Origin: an uncultured Christensenella sp. | Lineage (GTDB): Bacteria; Bacillota; Clostridia; Christensenellales; UBA1242 | Assembly (NCBI GenBank): GCA_949282135.1 | Contig: CASDOR010000026.1 | Coordinates: 1 to 63,146, forward strand | Length of the DNA stretch: 63,146 bases | Direction: 5' to 3' | Shown: one piece after another, positions 19,301-26,632 of the stretch | Layout: the number at the start of each line of letters is the position of its first letter | Numbering within the stretch: the first letter of the stretch is position 1 | Notes under the pieces: generated by a model | Databases searched by the model: none | What the model was told of the DNA's origin: nothing | Seen by the model: only the letters and a program-made list of their open reading frames with translations | Program-made: the position numbers and the translations under genes

Positions 19301-21937
19301 TATGATAACAGAGATGAAATTAGATTAAACAATCCAATTAGAGGGCTATCTGCTGGTGTTTATAGAGCAGTTTACACTGACAACTATAATACTACTTCAT
19401 ATGAATACATTTTATATGTTGGCGAATATAGGCTTGAAGATTTTGATGATCAATATAATTTTACTTACAATTATGTAATTGATAATGAAACATTAACCTA
19501 TTATACTGGCGGAGATGTAACCATCACATACGAAGGAAACATATATTCTGTTTACGTAAATGGAGTTTTGTATTCAGGCACACCTAATGAATATCAACCT
19601 GAAAATTTAAAACCTAATAACCTAAAAAGATTTAATTTAACCAGTAATTACTCATATGATAACATCCCTGCTAATCAGAGTGTTGGCGGAACAAGTGAAT
19701 ATGTTATAGAATATAGAGATAGAACAAATGGTCAAGTGCAAAAAACAATGAGAATAACTATTTTTGACTATTTGCCTAACATACTTTTAACAAATAATGA
19801 TGACGAAAATGATGAAATTTCTTCAACGCTTGAAGAAAGTGATTCACAAATTACAAACTCAAGTGTAAGAATTAACTTTGGACTCATTACAAATTGTGGC
19901 TATGATTTGCTAAATGATTCAGAAACAAATGAAGTAACTATCGCAACATTATACACTAGAGATGCAAACGGACTCTATCGTAATGGAGTTACTATTCCAA
20001 GAGGAAATGACGGAGATAGAAATCTTGTTAGTGAGGAAGGTTATTATAGGCTAGATCTTACTAATAGATTGCTTGGAAATACAAGGGCTATCTATTTTGT
20101 AATAAAACTTGGAGACTTCCCTCTATACACAGTTAGTGACGGAGATACTACATTATCCCCTTCCCCTTATGAGACTCTCAACATTACACTAAACAATTCA
20201 CAAAATCTTGTACATGACATGAATAATAGACAAACAAGTATTTTAAATGCTATTTACTCAATTCTTACATCCATGCGTGATAATGGTAGTTTTGATGGAA
20301 ATTCTGATAGAAACGAAAGAGAGTATAATATGCTTGTCGAATCAATGGGCTTTAGAAATGGCAACTTCTCGCAAGCAAATATTGGAACCTCAAATGTATT
20401 AAATCTAAACCACTACTATAGTGTAAACTTGCCAAGCATTACTTATAACAGTAATATTAATTTAGATATAATCGAGTTTACTTTTGAAAATAGCATGTTA
20501 AGAAACTACTTTATGCATGGAGATGGTGGCTCGAATCCAACGCCTTCTAATGATGATGTAAATTACTGGACAACCATTTATCTAGTTTATTCTCTTAGAG
20601 GTCCTATTAGAATTGAACTATTTGCAGTAACAAAAGTTCCAAGATCAACAAACCTTATTGGAAATACAATTTATTATAACGAAACAGAATCAATACTCAT
20701 TCGTGAAAATGAAAGAGAAAGAGATTTGACAAATGCTAATGGTGTTGTGAACAACCAAATTTCTTTACACTGGAATAGTCTAAATCCTTCTCAAACAACC
20801 TATTGGTATAATCAAGGAAACTTTATATATGTTATGGAACAATATGGTGCTGATTCCGTCTACGTGCCTCTTGACTATACATATAATAGTTCAAACAACA
20901 GAAATTCATCTATTCTTCAAGGTGCTGGCACACATAAAATCATGTTTAGAGACCTTGCGGGCAATACTCACAGCTTCTCTACCAGTTCAATGGCAATAGA
21001 CCCAAATGTATACACAATAAATCTTATTACTCAAGTGATTTATTATATTAACTACAATAACGAAGATTATAATCCTATTCAATATGGAATTTTTAATGAT
21101 AGTTTAAGCCTCGTAATCGATAGTAACTATGCAAGCAAGATTTCTAGATATAATATAAGTGTAATGAGAAATGGTGCTGCATATAATTCTTATACAAGAG
21201 AAGATAACGTGTATACATTCACAGCTCCTGGTAGATACGTTGTGACCCTTACCGGTGCTTATCAGGGTAATGATCTTAATAGTACTACATATAATTTCAC
21301 AATAGTTTCTACGACTTCGGCAAGACTTGCTTTTGAATTTACGCGAGTTTTGGACTATGAAATTATTCAAGTTATAAGGAATAATGAAGATATTACTAAT
21401 AACTTTATGGTAAATGGCAGCATCTCTTCCCTGTTTATATCATCACAAGATTCTAGAAGTGGAAATGGCTATTATACAGTCACTTTAAAATATGGTGATA
21501 GAGATGATGAGATTCTACAATTTTCATTCTTTATAAACGACTATGAACCAACACTATCTAGCAACGTGGCATATGGCGAGACCACAACTTCAGAAATCAT
21601 CATATCATACAATCCTTCCTACATTTATAGTCAATTAGGTGTTTGTTATATTAATGTGCTTATATACAATGAGGATAGTGAGACTTTCTATCAATATGGT
21701 AGATTTAGAATTGATGAAACCACAACAGAAACCTTGTCTTCATTTAACCTAACACAGTCTAACTCTTACTTTATACAAGTAGAAACAGAAAGCGGTAATA
21801 TAGTTTCAAGTTTTAGAGTAAACAAAACAGATCCATTAAATACTTTTGCAATCATAATCATCGTAATTGCCGTAGTTGCTACAATTGTGCTTATAATAGT
21901 TGTTATAAAATTAAGAACTAGAATGCGTGTAAGATAA
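13364..21937 (+). CDS. Giant (2857 aa) membrane-anchored surface protein of the conjugation locus
   Basis: The frame is uninterrupted from an ATG with AGAGG eight bases upstream. A signal-peptide-like hydrophobic stretch covers about residues 7-27. A single C-terminal membrane helix (about 2826-2849) is followed by KLRTRMRVR, so the chain is extracellular and tethered by its C-terminus, not by an LPXTG sorting signal. The ectodomain is rich in Tyr, Asn, Ser and Thr. It repeatedly shows strands ending in motifs such as DDAGNY, RDYAGNY and RDLAGNT, next to DDTLPQI and DRTKPST. These are the style of bacterial Ig-like repeats in surface adhesins. It has its own promoter and terminators and follows virD4. 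A role in mating contact or adhesion is inferred from architecture and neighbours only. No close family is recognised. Confidence 0.85.
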   Translation: MKNSKIKVVAFSLLFFLVGGLFLFIGNDKSNPLGENKEVMASYHTGDTYFSTSENTENSTLIENGYIPFSLFTSVEYAGDAGFSITDYYPEFETSVRNNTYYYTMTEDSVPYILLSSKSGNEANDILTTLYSSTLHFRFNDLNAKTDPGINYGKISDLGQMQMSVTVRNSPTDDPIVLDAGPDYVIAQEDNMYSFALNLQELMLNGVENPNVECPELALNDGDEGFGEEEQREYLGGNGESNDVSKRTGLYTFTIRYNYTSSLSGQFVSNTCVFTMSLYVVDYSEYVSDGENPLTFENADSYIVDGETYTKDYKIYNYNYQNTPVVNYDASKFALNFVYKVGGDDSVSNTYHFNYQGFVVDHQNDHTGIVTLHCLENNNTYSFYTYDDGNQENGMQYLARFDLDDFEKNYIMVNQSYFNTSVFQGIYEFELDILTQGDGSVPYTHVDKDLFSEEIRESLTYERLIIFGYDLRYEDKDTSSPTYNQVLPLVNDYTYNTIASYNAMTTGLAGDDNSEVGNLFSIPNLIATTNITPLRFHSYGTLSDYTATYRRFDSFTTSDEEILEKLNAMTTLQEIDAYIGEDDDTYSQEFQNITASGTYLMKLEYTIDVTITQVLEDKNETRIRNITGCQYVLFKIESGLQPLYVHGIDENIAYDFVSATNKNVRIAIEKRDNLFSNPVTVSYSYAGDYTNNTSSGTLSLKRGADNQLETFTINGKEYYYYVINNSLNYTFTNNGRYTATIRSLGNTAKSYGFSIDKEDISDISVNSVTRSSLGTYVKSNPILSSDLSGYEYIDKDLYVTDSAFTVGWAPKRSGIKEYVSIYVMDLKRGDDVTSSSLFKQTSGEYWLTNNYYFDTLKSGDSSSYQNSYNLTTLEANSYFFRPGLYYFFIYDDAGNYSGITVLIDDTLPQIAQGSWSGIPEESTWQNSYSPTTNPNNFIDSDTVLYFGTHKALSLPIHRDSSTDGIFDNEMTLQIADKSYTQAYDLSQGGTLLAKENIIINFYEDVLLSLSDYVKETDGGNLFDTSWIENPDRNMFYLLLENENVNYSYFPIDVSKAPSSGTYTPAPVSVALYLNNNNAIFNGEADYVFSLLNENGLQIDREVHVSLDNVRSSFYAYNDPDERYYIRKNAGTNLNTLVFEYTILNNDLSEYYDVAELYYDFYPFALNENDANFSITSYPFSSVPAETHTTLTVTSPDGITYTTGAINPDYATSEYGITEPGMYVITRVYRGGPFHYDENGDIIYVGTGGSLYPGDDGKYYPLFLLDPKTKSYTIYVDHNGIISENYLSDNTTREVGSNISITLNNDTNNSYSFKEFFKMSGSRSLTTNEVPIEINIPVSKYFIYTQNGTQNYLHSELSFTRLNVEIVFTNSLGVSTTYIIDGYDSTTGMCTSSMLKSTSNPNGNLIFDEEGNYQIIITDNTGYTLSDSSSTNLNVNPTSLEFSFQIKHSSPSATAHSYVYSSITNRFEEKTQTDEYGNHIYAINAEAGNIQGEYNKFYLSWQDDRTPYLSKSNYITINYILNNQARVFSIDFSRYDLNEIASQNLVILLSDVNSNITVVSKDLVNLDSFLFYLTIEYYDVNSPYEVYDGQNYYRYVYTLNFGLNTECTYEVSFSHDLGNNYEFKTTTYQVSIDRTKPSTNLDSLLNSEDFLRTYYSDSLNSFKEEDFDISNLYTLPSALTYTFGLNYNYVLNYNEGETVPYFYIRSYNKYNGEYASITPDMSNTEYYQNEDMFGRYPKFSETTLINGVVNIGDEIWYQAEYSNSSLYSIIQSVTGVIPSGYYEIIERDYAGNYRTFTVYFAPQGSSSYDILRIDGRDAIRDTFESSTGDNLTAESYFTLTELSSRLGFGVVLLRNETLNLNFDTPIYLTPEGNISSSLLERINTFLSGGGVNINCRYSFTLSRYNASYPSIVKSVSVISNETSAKLSAPTIIEVPNIETGTSTYNLQLPAYSTTSVLYLTSFQLYRFSNVGNTWELTQFSYDNRDEIRLNNPIRGLSAGVYRAVYTDNYNTTSYEYILYVGEYRLEDFDDQYNFTYNYVIDNETLTYYTGGDVTITYEGNIYSVYVNGVLYSGTPNEYQPENLKPNNLKRFNLTSNYSYDNIPANQSVGGTSEYVIEYRDRTNGQVQKTMRITIFDYLPNILLTNNDDENDEISSTLEESDSQITNSSVRINFGLITNCGYDLLNDSETNEVTIATLYTRDANGLYRNGVTIPRGNDGDRNLVSEEGYYRLDLTNRLLGNTRAIYFVIKLGDFPLYTVSDGDTTLSPSPYETLNITLNNSQNLVHDMNNRQTSILNAIYSILTSMRDNGSFDGNSDRNEREYNMLVESMGFRNGNFSQANIGTSNVLNLNHYYSVNLPSITYNSNINLDIIEFTFENSMLRNYFMHGDGGSNPTPSNDDVNYWTTIYLVYSLRGPIRIELFAVTKVPRSTNLIGNTIYYNETESILIRENERERDLTNANGVVNNQISLHWNSLNPSQTTYWYNQGNFIYVMEQYGADSVYVPLDYTYNSSNNRNSSILQGAGTHKIMFRDLAGNTHSFSTSSMAIDPNVYTINLITQVIYYINYNNEDYNPIQYGIFNDSLSLVIDSNYASKISRYNISVMRNGAAYNSYTREDNVYTFTAPGRYVVTLTGAYQGNDLNSTTYNFTIVSTTSARLAFEFTRVLDYEIIQVIRNNEDITNNFMVNGSISSLFISSQDSRSGNGYYTVTLKYGDRDDEILQFSFFINDYEPTLSSNVAYGETTTSEIIISYNPSYIYSQLGVCYINVLIYNEDSETFYQYGRFRIDETTTETLSSFNLTQSNSYFIQVETESGNIVSSFRVNKTDPLNTFAIIIIVIAVVATIVLIIVVIKLRTRMRVR

Positions 21938-21964
21938 TTAGTATATAAAAATAATTATAAAAAT

Positions 21965-22027
21965 AAAACCATGGAAATAAGTGAAAATAGCTTTAAAACT
22001 ATCATTCCCTTAGTCCCCATGGTTTTT
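21965..22027 (+). terminator. Long imperfect hairpin after the giant surface gene
   Basis: AAAACCATGG (21965-21974) pairs with CCATGGTTTT (22017-22026), followed by T. The interior also pairs imperfectly, giving a long stem. It lies about 28 bases after the stop codon. Confidence 0.65.
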
Positions 22028-22355
22028 CTATACATAAAATAATTTTTTCATCTCATGTTACATTAGATTTATTGATAGAACAATGCTATTAGAATTTAAT
22101 TTATACGTTATAAAACTTAAAAATTATTTAAAACCATAATAAATATTAATATCTAAAAAGTTCTCATTACAAATAGAATTAAAATAAAAGCCTTAGAAAA
22201 ACATTATTAATATTTTCTAAGACTCTTTAACTTTAAACAAAACCTAGTGAAAATTTTGTTTTTGTTAACTTACAAAGAAACAAAAGAAACAACTACATAA
22301 AGTATGAAATGATAAAATTTCTGCTTTAGATATTTTTAAATATAGTTTGTAAAAA
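22028..22355. other. AT-rich gap between the secretion locus and the Rho-like gene
   Basis: No coding frame with a ribosome site was seen. The only structure is the hairpin at 22189-22224. No attachment-site-like repeat or tRNA end was recognised here, although this is where the right edge of a mobile element would be sought. Confidence 0.5.
22189..22224 (-). terminator. Probable terminator of the Rho-like gene
   Basis: Arms AGCCTTAGAAAA (22189-22200) and TTTTCTAAGACT (22213-22224) pair with one mismatch. A T-rich tail follows on the minus strand. It lies about 130 bases downstream of the stop at 22356. Confidence 0.55.
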
Positions 22356-23507
22356 CTAATTTTTACAATTTACAAATGTGCAATTATAGTTTTCAAGCTC
22401 ATCTTTTAAGTAGTCAGCGGTATTCCCTAATTTATTATTTTTTAAAAGAGCAACTACCGTAACACTACCACCATTTTCATAAGTACCAGCACATCTCATG
22501 AGACGAGAGACTAATGCAAGTGAATAAGCCTTGAAATCAGAAATTTCCCCATTATTTAAAAAGTTTTGATATTTTACCATTTTCATAAGTTCGTTTACAA
22601 AAACAACAACCCTTTTACCACTCTCTATTAGCCTTAGCAATCTTGAAATAGCAATTTCACACGTAAGCGTATTCATTTTGACATTATCATCAATAAGTGT
22701 GTAAAAACTTTCTTTAAAATTAAGATTGTACTCAGGAAGAGCATCGAGACATAAATTAACAAAATAATACTTGTTTTTACAGCCATTTCTTATTTCTTGC
22801 AAAAGTTCAACGTATCTATCAAAAGATGATATATCTACAACAACTCTTTTCCCTTCACCAACTTCTCCAATTGTTTGACTAAAAAAAATTTTATTATAAG
22901 AAGGCATTGTACGCAAACTATTAAAATCAACTCTATCTACAAAATCATCTAAATTTTTTATTTTTGTTGTAATCCGCGTACTATAATTAATACTATTTTT
23001 ATAAACACATTTTACAAAATCGGAATCCTTTAATTTATTTTGATAAACAAACTCAAATGGTATTAAAATAGCCTTTTCAATCTCTGAGCATCTGCCATTT
23101 TGAAATAAATAATAGTTCTCGCCCACATGTTTTAAATAGCCTTCACCATCTCTAAAATCAAATTTTTCATCATATCTAAAAGGCATACTTTGATAAGAAT
23201 CATTAAGCATCACTTCATTCTCTTCTTTCAAAGACGAAAAATCATAATCTCGTATAGAATTTGCATTTAAACTATCTGATGAAAGCATATTATTTTGAAA
23301 TAAATATGGATTTCTTGTCTTTGGAGGTCTGCCTTGACGATTTTTTGGAACTTGAGGTTCCTTTTCTCCACTTAAAATCTGAAGAATTTTTTCAATAAGC
23401 TCCTCTTTCTTACAGGTAGTAGGAGATAACACCCCGACATCCCTAGCGAGGTTTCTTAAATCAAAAATACCCATATTTCTCATTGTTATTTCGTCAATAT
23501 TCTTCAT
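22356..23507 (-). CDS. Degenerate Rho homologue lacking the P-loop (probable pseudo-ATPase)
   Basis: The product has 383 residues. Residues 9-48 form a Rho N-terminal (SAP-like) domain with IFDLRNLARDVGV and KKEELIEKIL. A basic GRPPK stretch and an acidic linker follow, then GEGYLKHVGENYYLF, which matches the start of Rho's RNA-binding fold. From about 213 the chain follows the Rho ATPase core colinearly. IGEVGEGKRVVV corresponds to the PIGKGQRGLIV region of true Rho. The P-loop PPKAGKT is replaced by DISSFDR (225-231), DERPEE by DALPEY (255-260), and DSITRLARAYN by NELMKMVKYQN (305-315). GGSVTVVAL (346-354) is well kept. The chain stops before Rho's arginine-finger region. It therefore cannot hydrolyse ATP in the usual way. 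The frame is intact and has a strong promoter with an embedded inverted repeat, so this looks like a maintained gene. It might modulate the real Rho or bind RNA; that is inference. Confidence 0.75.
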   Translation of the reverse strand: MKNIDEITMRNMGIFDLRNLARDVGVLSPTTCKKEELIEKILQILSGEKEPQVPKNRQGRPPKTRNPYLFQNNMLSSDSLNANSIRDYDFSSLKEENEVMLNDSYQSMPFRYDEKFDFRDGEGYLKHVGENYYLFQNGRCSEIEKAILIPFEFVYQNKLKDSDFVKCVYKNSINYSTRITTKIKNLDDFVDRVDFNSLRTMPSYNKIFFSQTIGEVGEGKRVVVDISSFDRYVELLQEIRNGCKNKYYFVNLCLDALPEYNLNFKESFYTLIDDNVKMNTLTCEIAISRLLRLIESGKRVVVFVNELMKMVKYQNFLNNGEISDFKAYSLALVSRLMRCAGTYENGGSVTVVALLKNNKLGNTADYLKDELENYNCTFVNCKN

Positions 23508-23531
23508 TTTTCCCCTTTATTCTACTAATTT

Positions 23532-23560
23532 AGTATACATTAACTTTAAATTAATGTAAA
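23532..23560 (-). promoter_or_regulatory. Promoter with internal inverted repeat upstream of the Rho-like gene
   Basis: The minus strand has TTTACA (23560-23555), a 17-base spacer and TATACT (23537-23532). An inverted repeat TACATTAA/TTAATGTA (23536-23543 and 23551-23558) fills the spacer and overlaps both boxes, as an operator would. Transcription would start some 18 bases before the GGGG ribosome site. Confidence 0.6.
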
Positions 23561-23589
23561 GAAAAACTTAAATTATAATAATTTTTAAA

Positions 23590-23616
23590 AATAGGAAGAG
23601 TTTTTTCTCTTCCTAT
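23590..23616 (-). terminator. Terminator after ypeB
   Basis: Perfect 10-base arms ATAGGAAGAG (23591-23600) and CTCTTCCTAT (23607-23616) enclose a 6-base loop. A T-rich tail follows on the minus strand. It lies about 140 bases past the ypeB stop. Confidence 0.7.
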
Positions 23617-23757
23617 CAATCCTTTCTAAAGCCAATACACTAAACATACTTAGCACATAAAAACAGTATATTAATCTTTGTTTCATTTTAAATATAACTA
23701 AACTTTTGTGCATGTATTTGTCTAATCAAAAATTTACTTGTATTATAACAATATTTA

Positions 23758-25152
23758 TTAAAGCACAAGTTCCCCTTCGTTTGTTTGTACAACTCTTAAA
23801 ACTCTTACTTGCTTTCCAGTATAAGCATCAATATACAAGTAATATTTATAGCCATAATATTCTCCGCTAAACTCATATGCTAGTGTTTCCCCTACAAAAT
23901 CCAAAGGAATAACACAAAGTTTTTGGCTTTCAATTTCTAGATTTTTGCTAATAAGTTCTCTTGCCTCTTCTTCTGATAGTTGTGCAATCAAATCTTCTCT
24001 TTCCACATGATTATATGCATATGAAGAAGCTTCCCAGCCAACAACTATATTTTCTTGCAAATCAACCTTAACCTTTATTAAATCTGGATACATTATTATA
24101 TCATCAACTACCGGTGCGAGGTTAATGTAAGCTGTTTTATCAGTCTTTGCACTCCAAACACATTCCATATCGTCTAATTTTAACATTTTTGCAAATTCTT
24201 TTGCTTTATTTATTGCAGATATCAAGTCGTCACTTTTACTATTTACATCTTCCATATCTACACTTTCATCACTCTCAGTACTATTTTTTTCTATATCAGT
24301 TTGTGTAGTATTAGTATTCACACCACTATTATTAATATTAGCACTCATAGTAAGTAAAAACTTCCCTTGCTTAGTAATTTGCACATAATACATCCTATTA
24401 TTAGCATTTAAGGTAAAATCATAAGTCTCAAATCTGCCTTTCGTTTCACCAAGATAAACAATATCTGCCCCATCACTAAAAAGACTTGTAACATACTCTT
24501 TTGCCTCATCTTCCGTTATCTCAAAGTCTTTTAAGCCTTTGATTGTTTTATTGATTGTCGAATCTGAAAATGGCCCATCGTAAATTAAGCTTGGAAATTG
24601 CATAGTATCTGTCGTAAAGGAAGTAAAATTAGAGGAAAAATTATTCATTTCACCTTCCATCCCTAGGTTATCAGAAATTCTATACCCATTCATAATTTTA
24701 TCAATGATCTTATTTAATTCATTTTTTATATTATTAATACTGTTATGAACACTCTCAAGAGTTTCTAAGTCAGCTTCGCCAATTGTCCCATCATTGTAAG
24801 TTATAAGTGAAGAACAATACCCATTTAGTTTGTTCATAAACATTGAAGTTTCATATACTACATTAGAGTTCACAGGTAATAGACTTAGAGAGGATTCAGC
24901 CTCGCCAGTTTGTTGTTTAATGTTTGATAATATTTTTTGTTGAGAAGTAGAATCGTTTGAAACAAGTAATTTACTAACTTCAACTTCCATGTTGTTGACA
25001 TTGTTAACGAGATCATAAAAAGATCTTTGATAGACATTTTCTAAATTTGCAGAAGTAGATGTAAGTGTACTTTTCGCAGAAAATAATGTTAATCCGAGTA
25101 CTAGTACTATACAACTTAATATTGAAACTGTAATAATAAACGCTTTTTTCAT
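23758..25152 (-). CDS. ypeB: Germination protein YpeB, partner of SleB
   Basis: This 464-residue protein has an N-terminal signal anchor (about 4-26) and a large extracytoplasmic part. In Bacillus, YpeB is needed to localise and stabilise the cortex-lytic enzyme SleB in the spore; the pair is typically encoded together, as here. A helical N-terminal domain (about 30-170) is followed by PepSY-like units, visible as ITEDEAKEYVTSLF, AINKAKEFAKML and LSEEEARELISKNL, each followed by a beta region ending in TYDFTLN, TAYINLA or YKYYLYIDAYTGK. A low-complexity Asn/Thr/Ser/Asp linker at about 270-305 separates two of these units. It lies 18 bases after sleB, with a GGGAGAAAGGAAG-type site, and is last in the spoIIR-sleB-ypeB group. 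Confidence 0.88.
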   Translation of the reverse strand: MKKAFIITVSILSCIVLVLGLTLFSAKSTLTSTSANLENVYQRSFYDLVNNVNNMEVEVSKLLVSNDSTSQQKILSNIKQQTGEAESSLSLLPVNSNVVYETSMFMNKLNGYCSSLITYNDGTIGEADLETLESVHNSINNIKNELNKIIDKIMNGYRISDNLGMEGEMNNFSSNFTSFTTDTMQFPSLIYDGPFSDSTINKTIKGLKDFEITEDEAKEYVTSLFSDGADIVYLGETKGRFETYDFTLNANNRMYYVQITKQGKFLLTMSANINNSGVNTNTTQTDIEKNSTESDESVDMEDVNSKSDDLISAINKAKEFAKMLKLDDMECVWSAKTDKTAYINLAPVVDDIIMYPDLIKVKVDLQENIVVGWEASSYAYNHVEREDLIAQLSEEEARELISKNLEIESQKLCVIPLDFVGETLAYEFSGEYYGYKYYLYIDAYTGKQVRVLRVVQTNEGELVL

Positions 25153-25170
25153 CTTCCTTTCTCCCTTATT

Positions 25171-26025
25171 TTAAAGTGCGAAAACGTGCTCGCCAATAGT
25201 TACAACTGTTTGCCTAGAATATATCCAGGAACTCGTTGCGGTCGCAGGATTATAATAAAACAAACATCCGTATGTTGGGTCCCAACCATTCATAGCATCC
25301 CTTGCAGCATTGTACGCAGTCTCATCTGGTTCAAGATTAATTTGACCATCAGCTACAGCGGTGAAAGCATATGGTTGATAAATTACTCCTGCTATACTAT
25401 TTGGAAATTCTGGGCTCTTAACCCTATTAAGAATAACAGCTGCGACAGCTACTTGCCCTACGTATGGCTCACCCCTTGCCTCTGCATATACACATTTTGC
25501 AAGTAAGTACAAATCACTTGAAGATTGACTTGTACTATTTTTAAGTCCCAATGCCGATGCGGTTTTTGAGCCAACGATACCATCAACTGCGAGTCCATAG
25601 TCTCTTTGAAAATTCCTCACAGCAGTAATAGTTTTATTCCCAAAAATACCATCCACACTGCCTGTATAGTAACCCAAATTCTTTAATTTTTTTTGAATAT
25701 CTGTTACTGAATAATTTCCACTACTACCAGTATTCAGACCAAGTGCTGTGAGAGTCTTGCTCCCTACAATGCCATCAACACTAAGGCCATAATCTCTTTG
25801 AAATTTTTTGATGGCACTTACACTTTGACTACCTAAAATTCCGTCAACACTCCCATAGTAATAACCTAACTCTTTTAACCTCTGCTGTATCTTTTTATTT
25901 TCAGAAGAAGTTGCCGTGTATAAAGCGACAGGTGCAGTGCGAGGTAGAATAAAGTTTGTGAGAGTATAGGAAAAACCTATAATAAAAAATAAACATAAAC
26001 TTAAAACAATTAAATACCTTTTCAT
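25171..26025 (-). CDS. sleB: Spore cortex-lytic enzyme SleB
   Basis: This 284-residue enzyme cleaves muramic-lactam cortex peptidoglycan during germination. An N-terminal signal anchor (about 4-27) is followed by two peptidoglycan-binding repeats of the KKLKNLGYYTGSVDGIFG type (about 43-95 and 107-160). The SleB/CwlJ hydrolase domain begins near 170. YAEARGEPYVGQVAVAAV carries the conserved catalytic glutamate region. Bacillus SleB usually has a single binding repeat pair of this kind, so length and order are normal. Its GGAGGA ribosome site lies inside the end of spoIIR, and its ATG follows the spoIIR stop codon with no gap, which suggests translational coupling. YpeB follows at once. Confidence 0.93.
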   Translation of the reverse strand: MKRYLIVLSLCLFFIIGFSYTLTNFILPRTAPVALYTATSSENKKIQQRLKELGYYYGSVDGILGSQSVSAIKKFQRDYGLSVDGIVGSKTLTALGLNTGSSGNYSVTDIQKKLKNLGYYTGSVDGIFGNKTITAVRNFQRDYGLAVDGIVGSKTASALGLKNSTSQSSSDLYLLAKCVYAEARGEPYVGQVAVAAVILNRVKSPEFPNSIAGVIYQPYAFTAVADGQINLEPDETAYNAARDAMNGWDPTYGCLFYYNPATATSSWIYSRQTVVTIGEHVFAL

Positions 26026-26550
26026 TTATCCTCCAAAAAAATTTTTAATTATTTCAAGAATTCTACTTTTGTATTTATACCCTGCATTTGAGTTAAGAAA
26101 ACAAAGTGGAGGATAAACGACGCACCACCAGTTATCCCCTTTTGCTTCACCTAGCTCAACAATTAATGCGTCATAATATCCGCTTTCAAGCGTCACGTTG
26201 TCATAACTTCTTACAGGAAAATACTCATTTCTTATCTCAGCAGAACTCTTGTAATCAAAATTATTTTGTGCAAGAATTTCGTTTGCTATACTCTCAATAT
26301 TAGATAAATTTTTATTTATTACATATGTAAATTCACTTTTGGTTTTACAGGAAGAAATAATAGGTGTTAAGAACTCCACAATTTCATCTTTTATTTCATA
26401 TTTTACATCTTGATCAATATTGGAATTGCTATTTGCTCTTATATGTATTCTCAAATATTCAGTGTGATATGTCTTTGTAGTTGTAATTCCTATAACTAGC
26501 ATTGCAACACATGTAATACATAAAAAAAATATGGCAACAAATCTTTTCAT
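26026..26550 (-). CDS. spoIIR: Stage II sporulation protein R
   Basis: This 174-residue protein, secreted from the forespore, triggers SpoIIGA-dependent processing of pro-sigma-E in the mother cell. An N-terminal hydrophobic segment (about 4-22) is followed by the family hallmark YLRIHIRANSNSNIDQDVKYEIKDEIVEFL. VELGEAKGDNWWCVVYPPLCF near the C-terminus matches the conserved WWCVLFPPLCF block. It is slightly shorter than many homologues but appears complete. AGGAGAATAG precedes the ATG. It lies 82 bases after sipL. Fusion into one transcription group with sleB and ypeB is unusual, because in Bacillus these belong to different forespore regulons. No convincing sigma-F promoter was found in the short gap. 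Confidence 0.92.
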   Translation of the reverse strand: MKRFVAIFFLCITCVAMLVIGITTTKTYHTEYLRIHIRANSNSNIDQDVKYEIKDEIVEFLTPIISSCKTKSEFTYVINKNLSNIESIANEILAQNNFDYKSSAEIRNEYFPVRSYDNVTLESGYYDALIVELGEAKGDNWWCVVYPPLCFLNSNAGYKYKSRILEIIKNFFGG

Positions 26551-26632
26551 ATTCTATTCTCCTACTTACGAAAAGAATTATTTACCATATTTTTATTTTT
26601 AAACCTAAATCTAATCTATTGCATTAAAACTA

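Noticed and set aside
26551..26632. Sigma-F promoter before spoIIR
   Set aside because: GTTTA and GGTAAATAAT occur but only 13 bases apart, and the -10 matches poorly.
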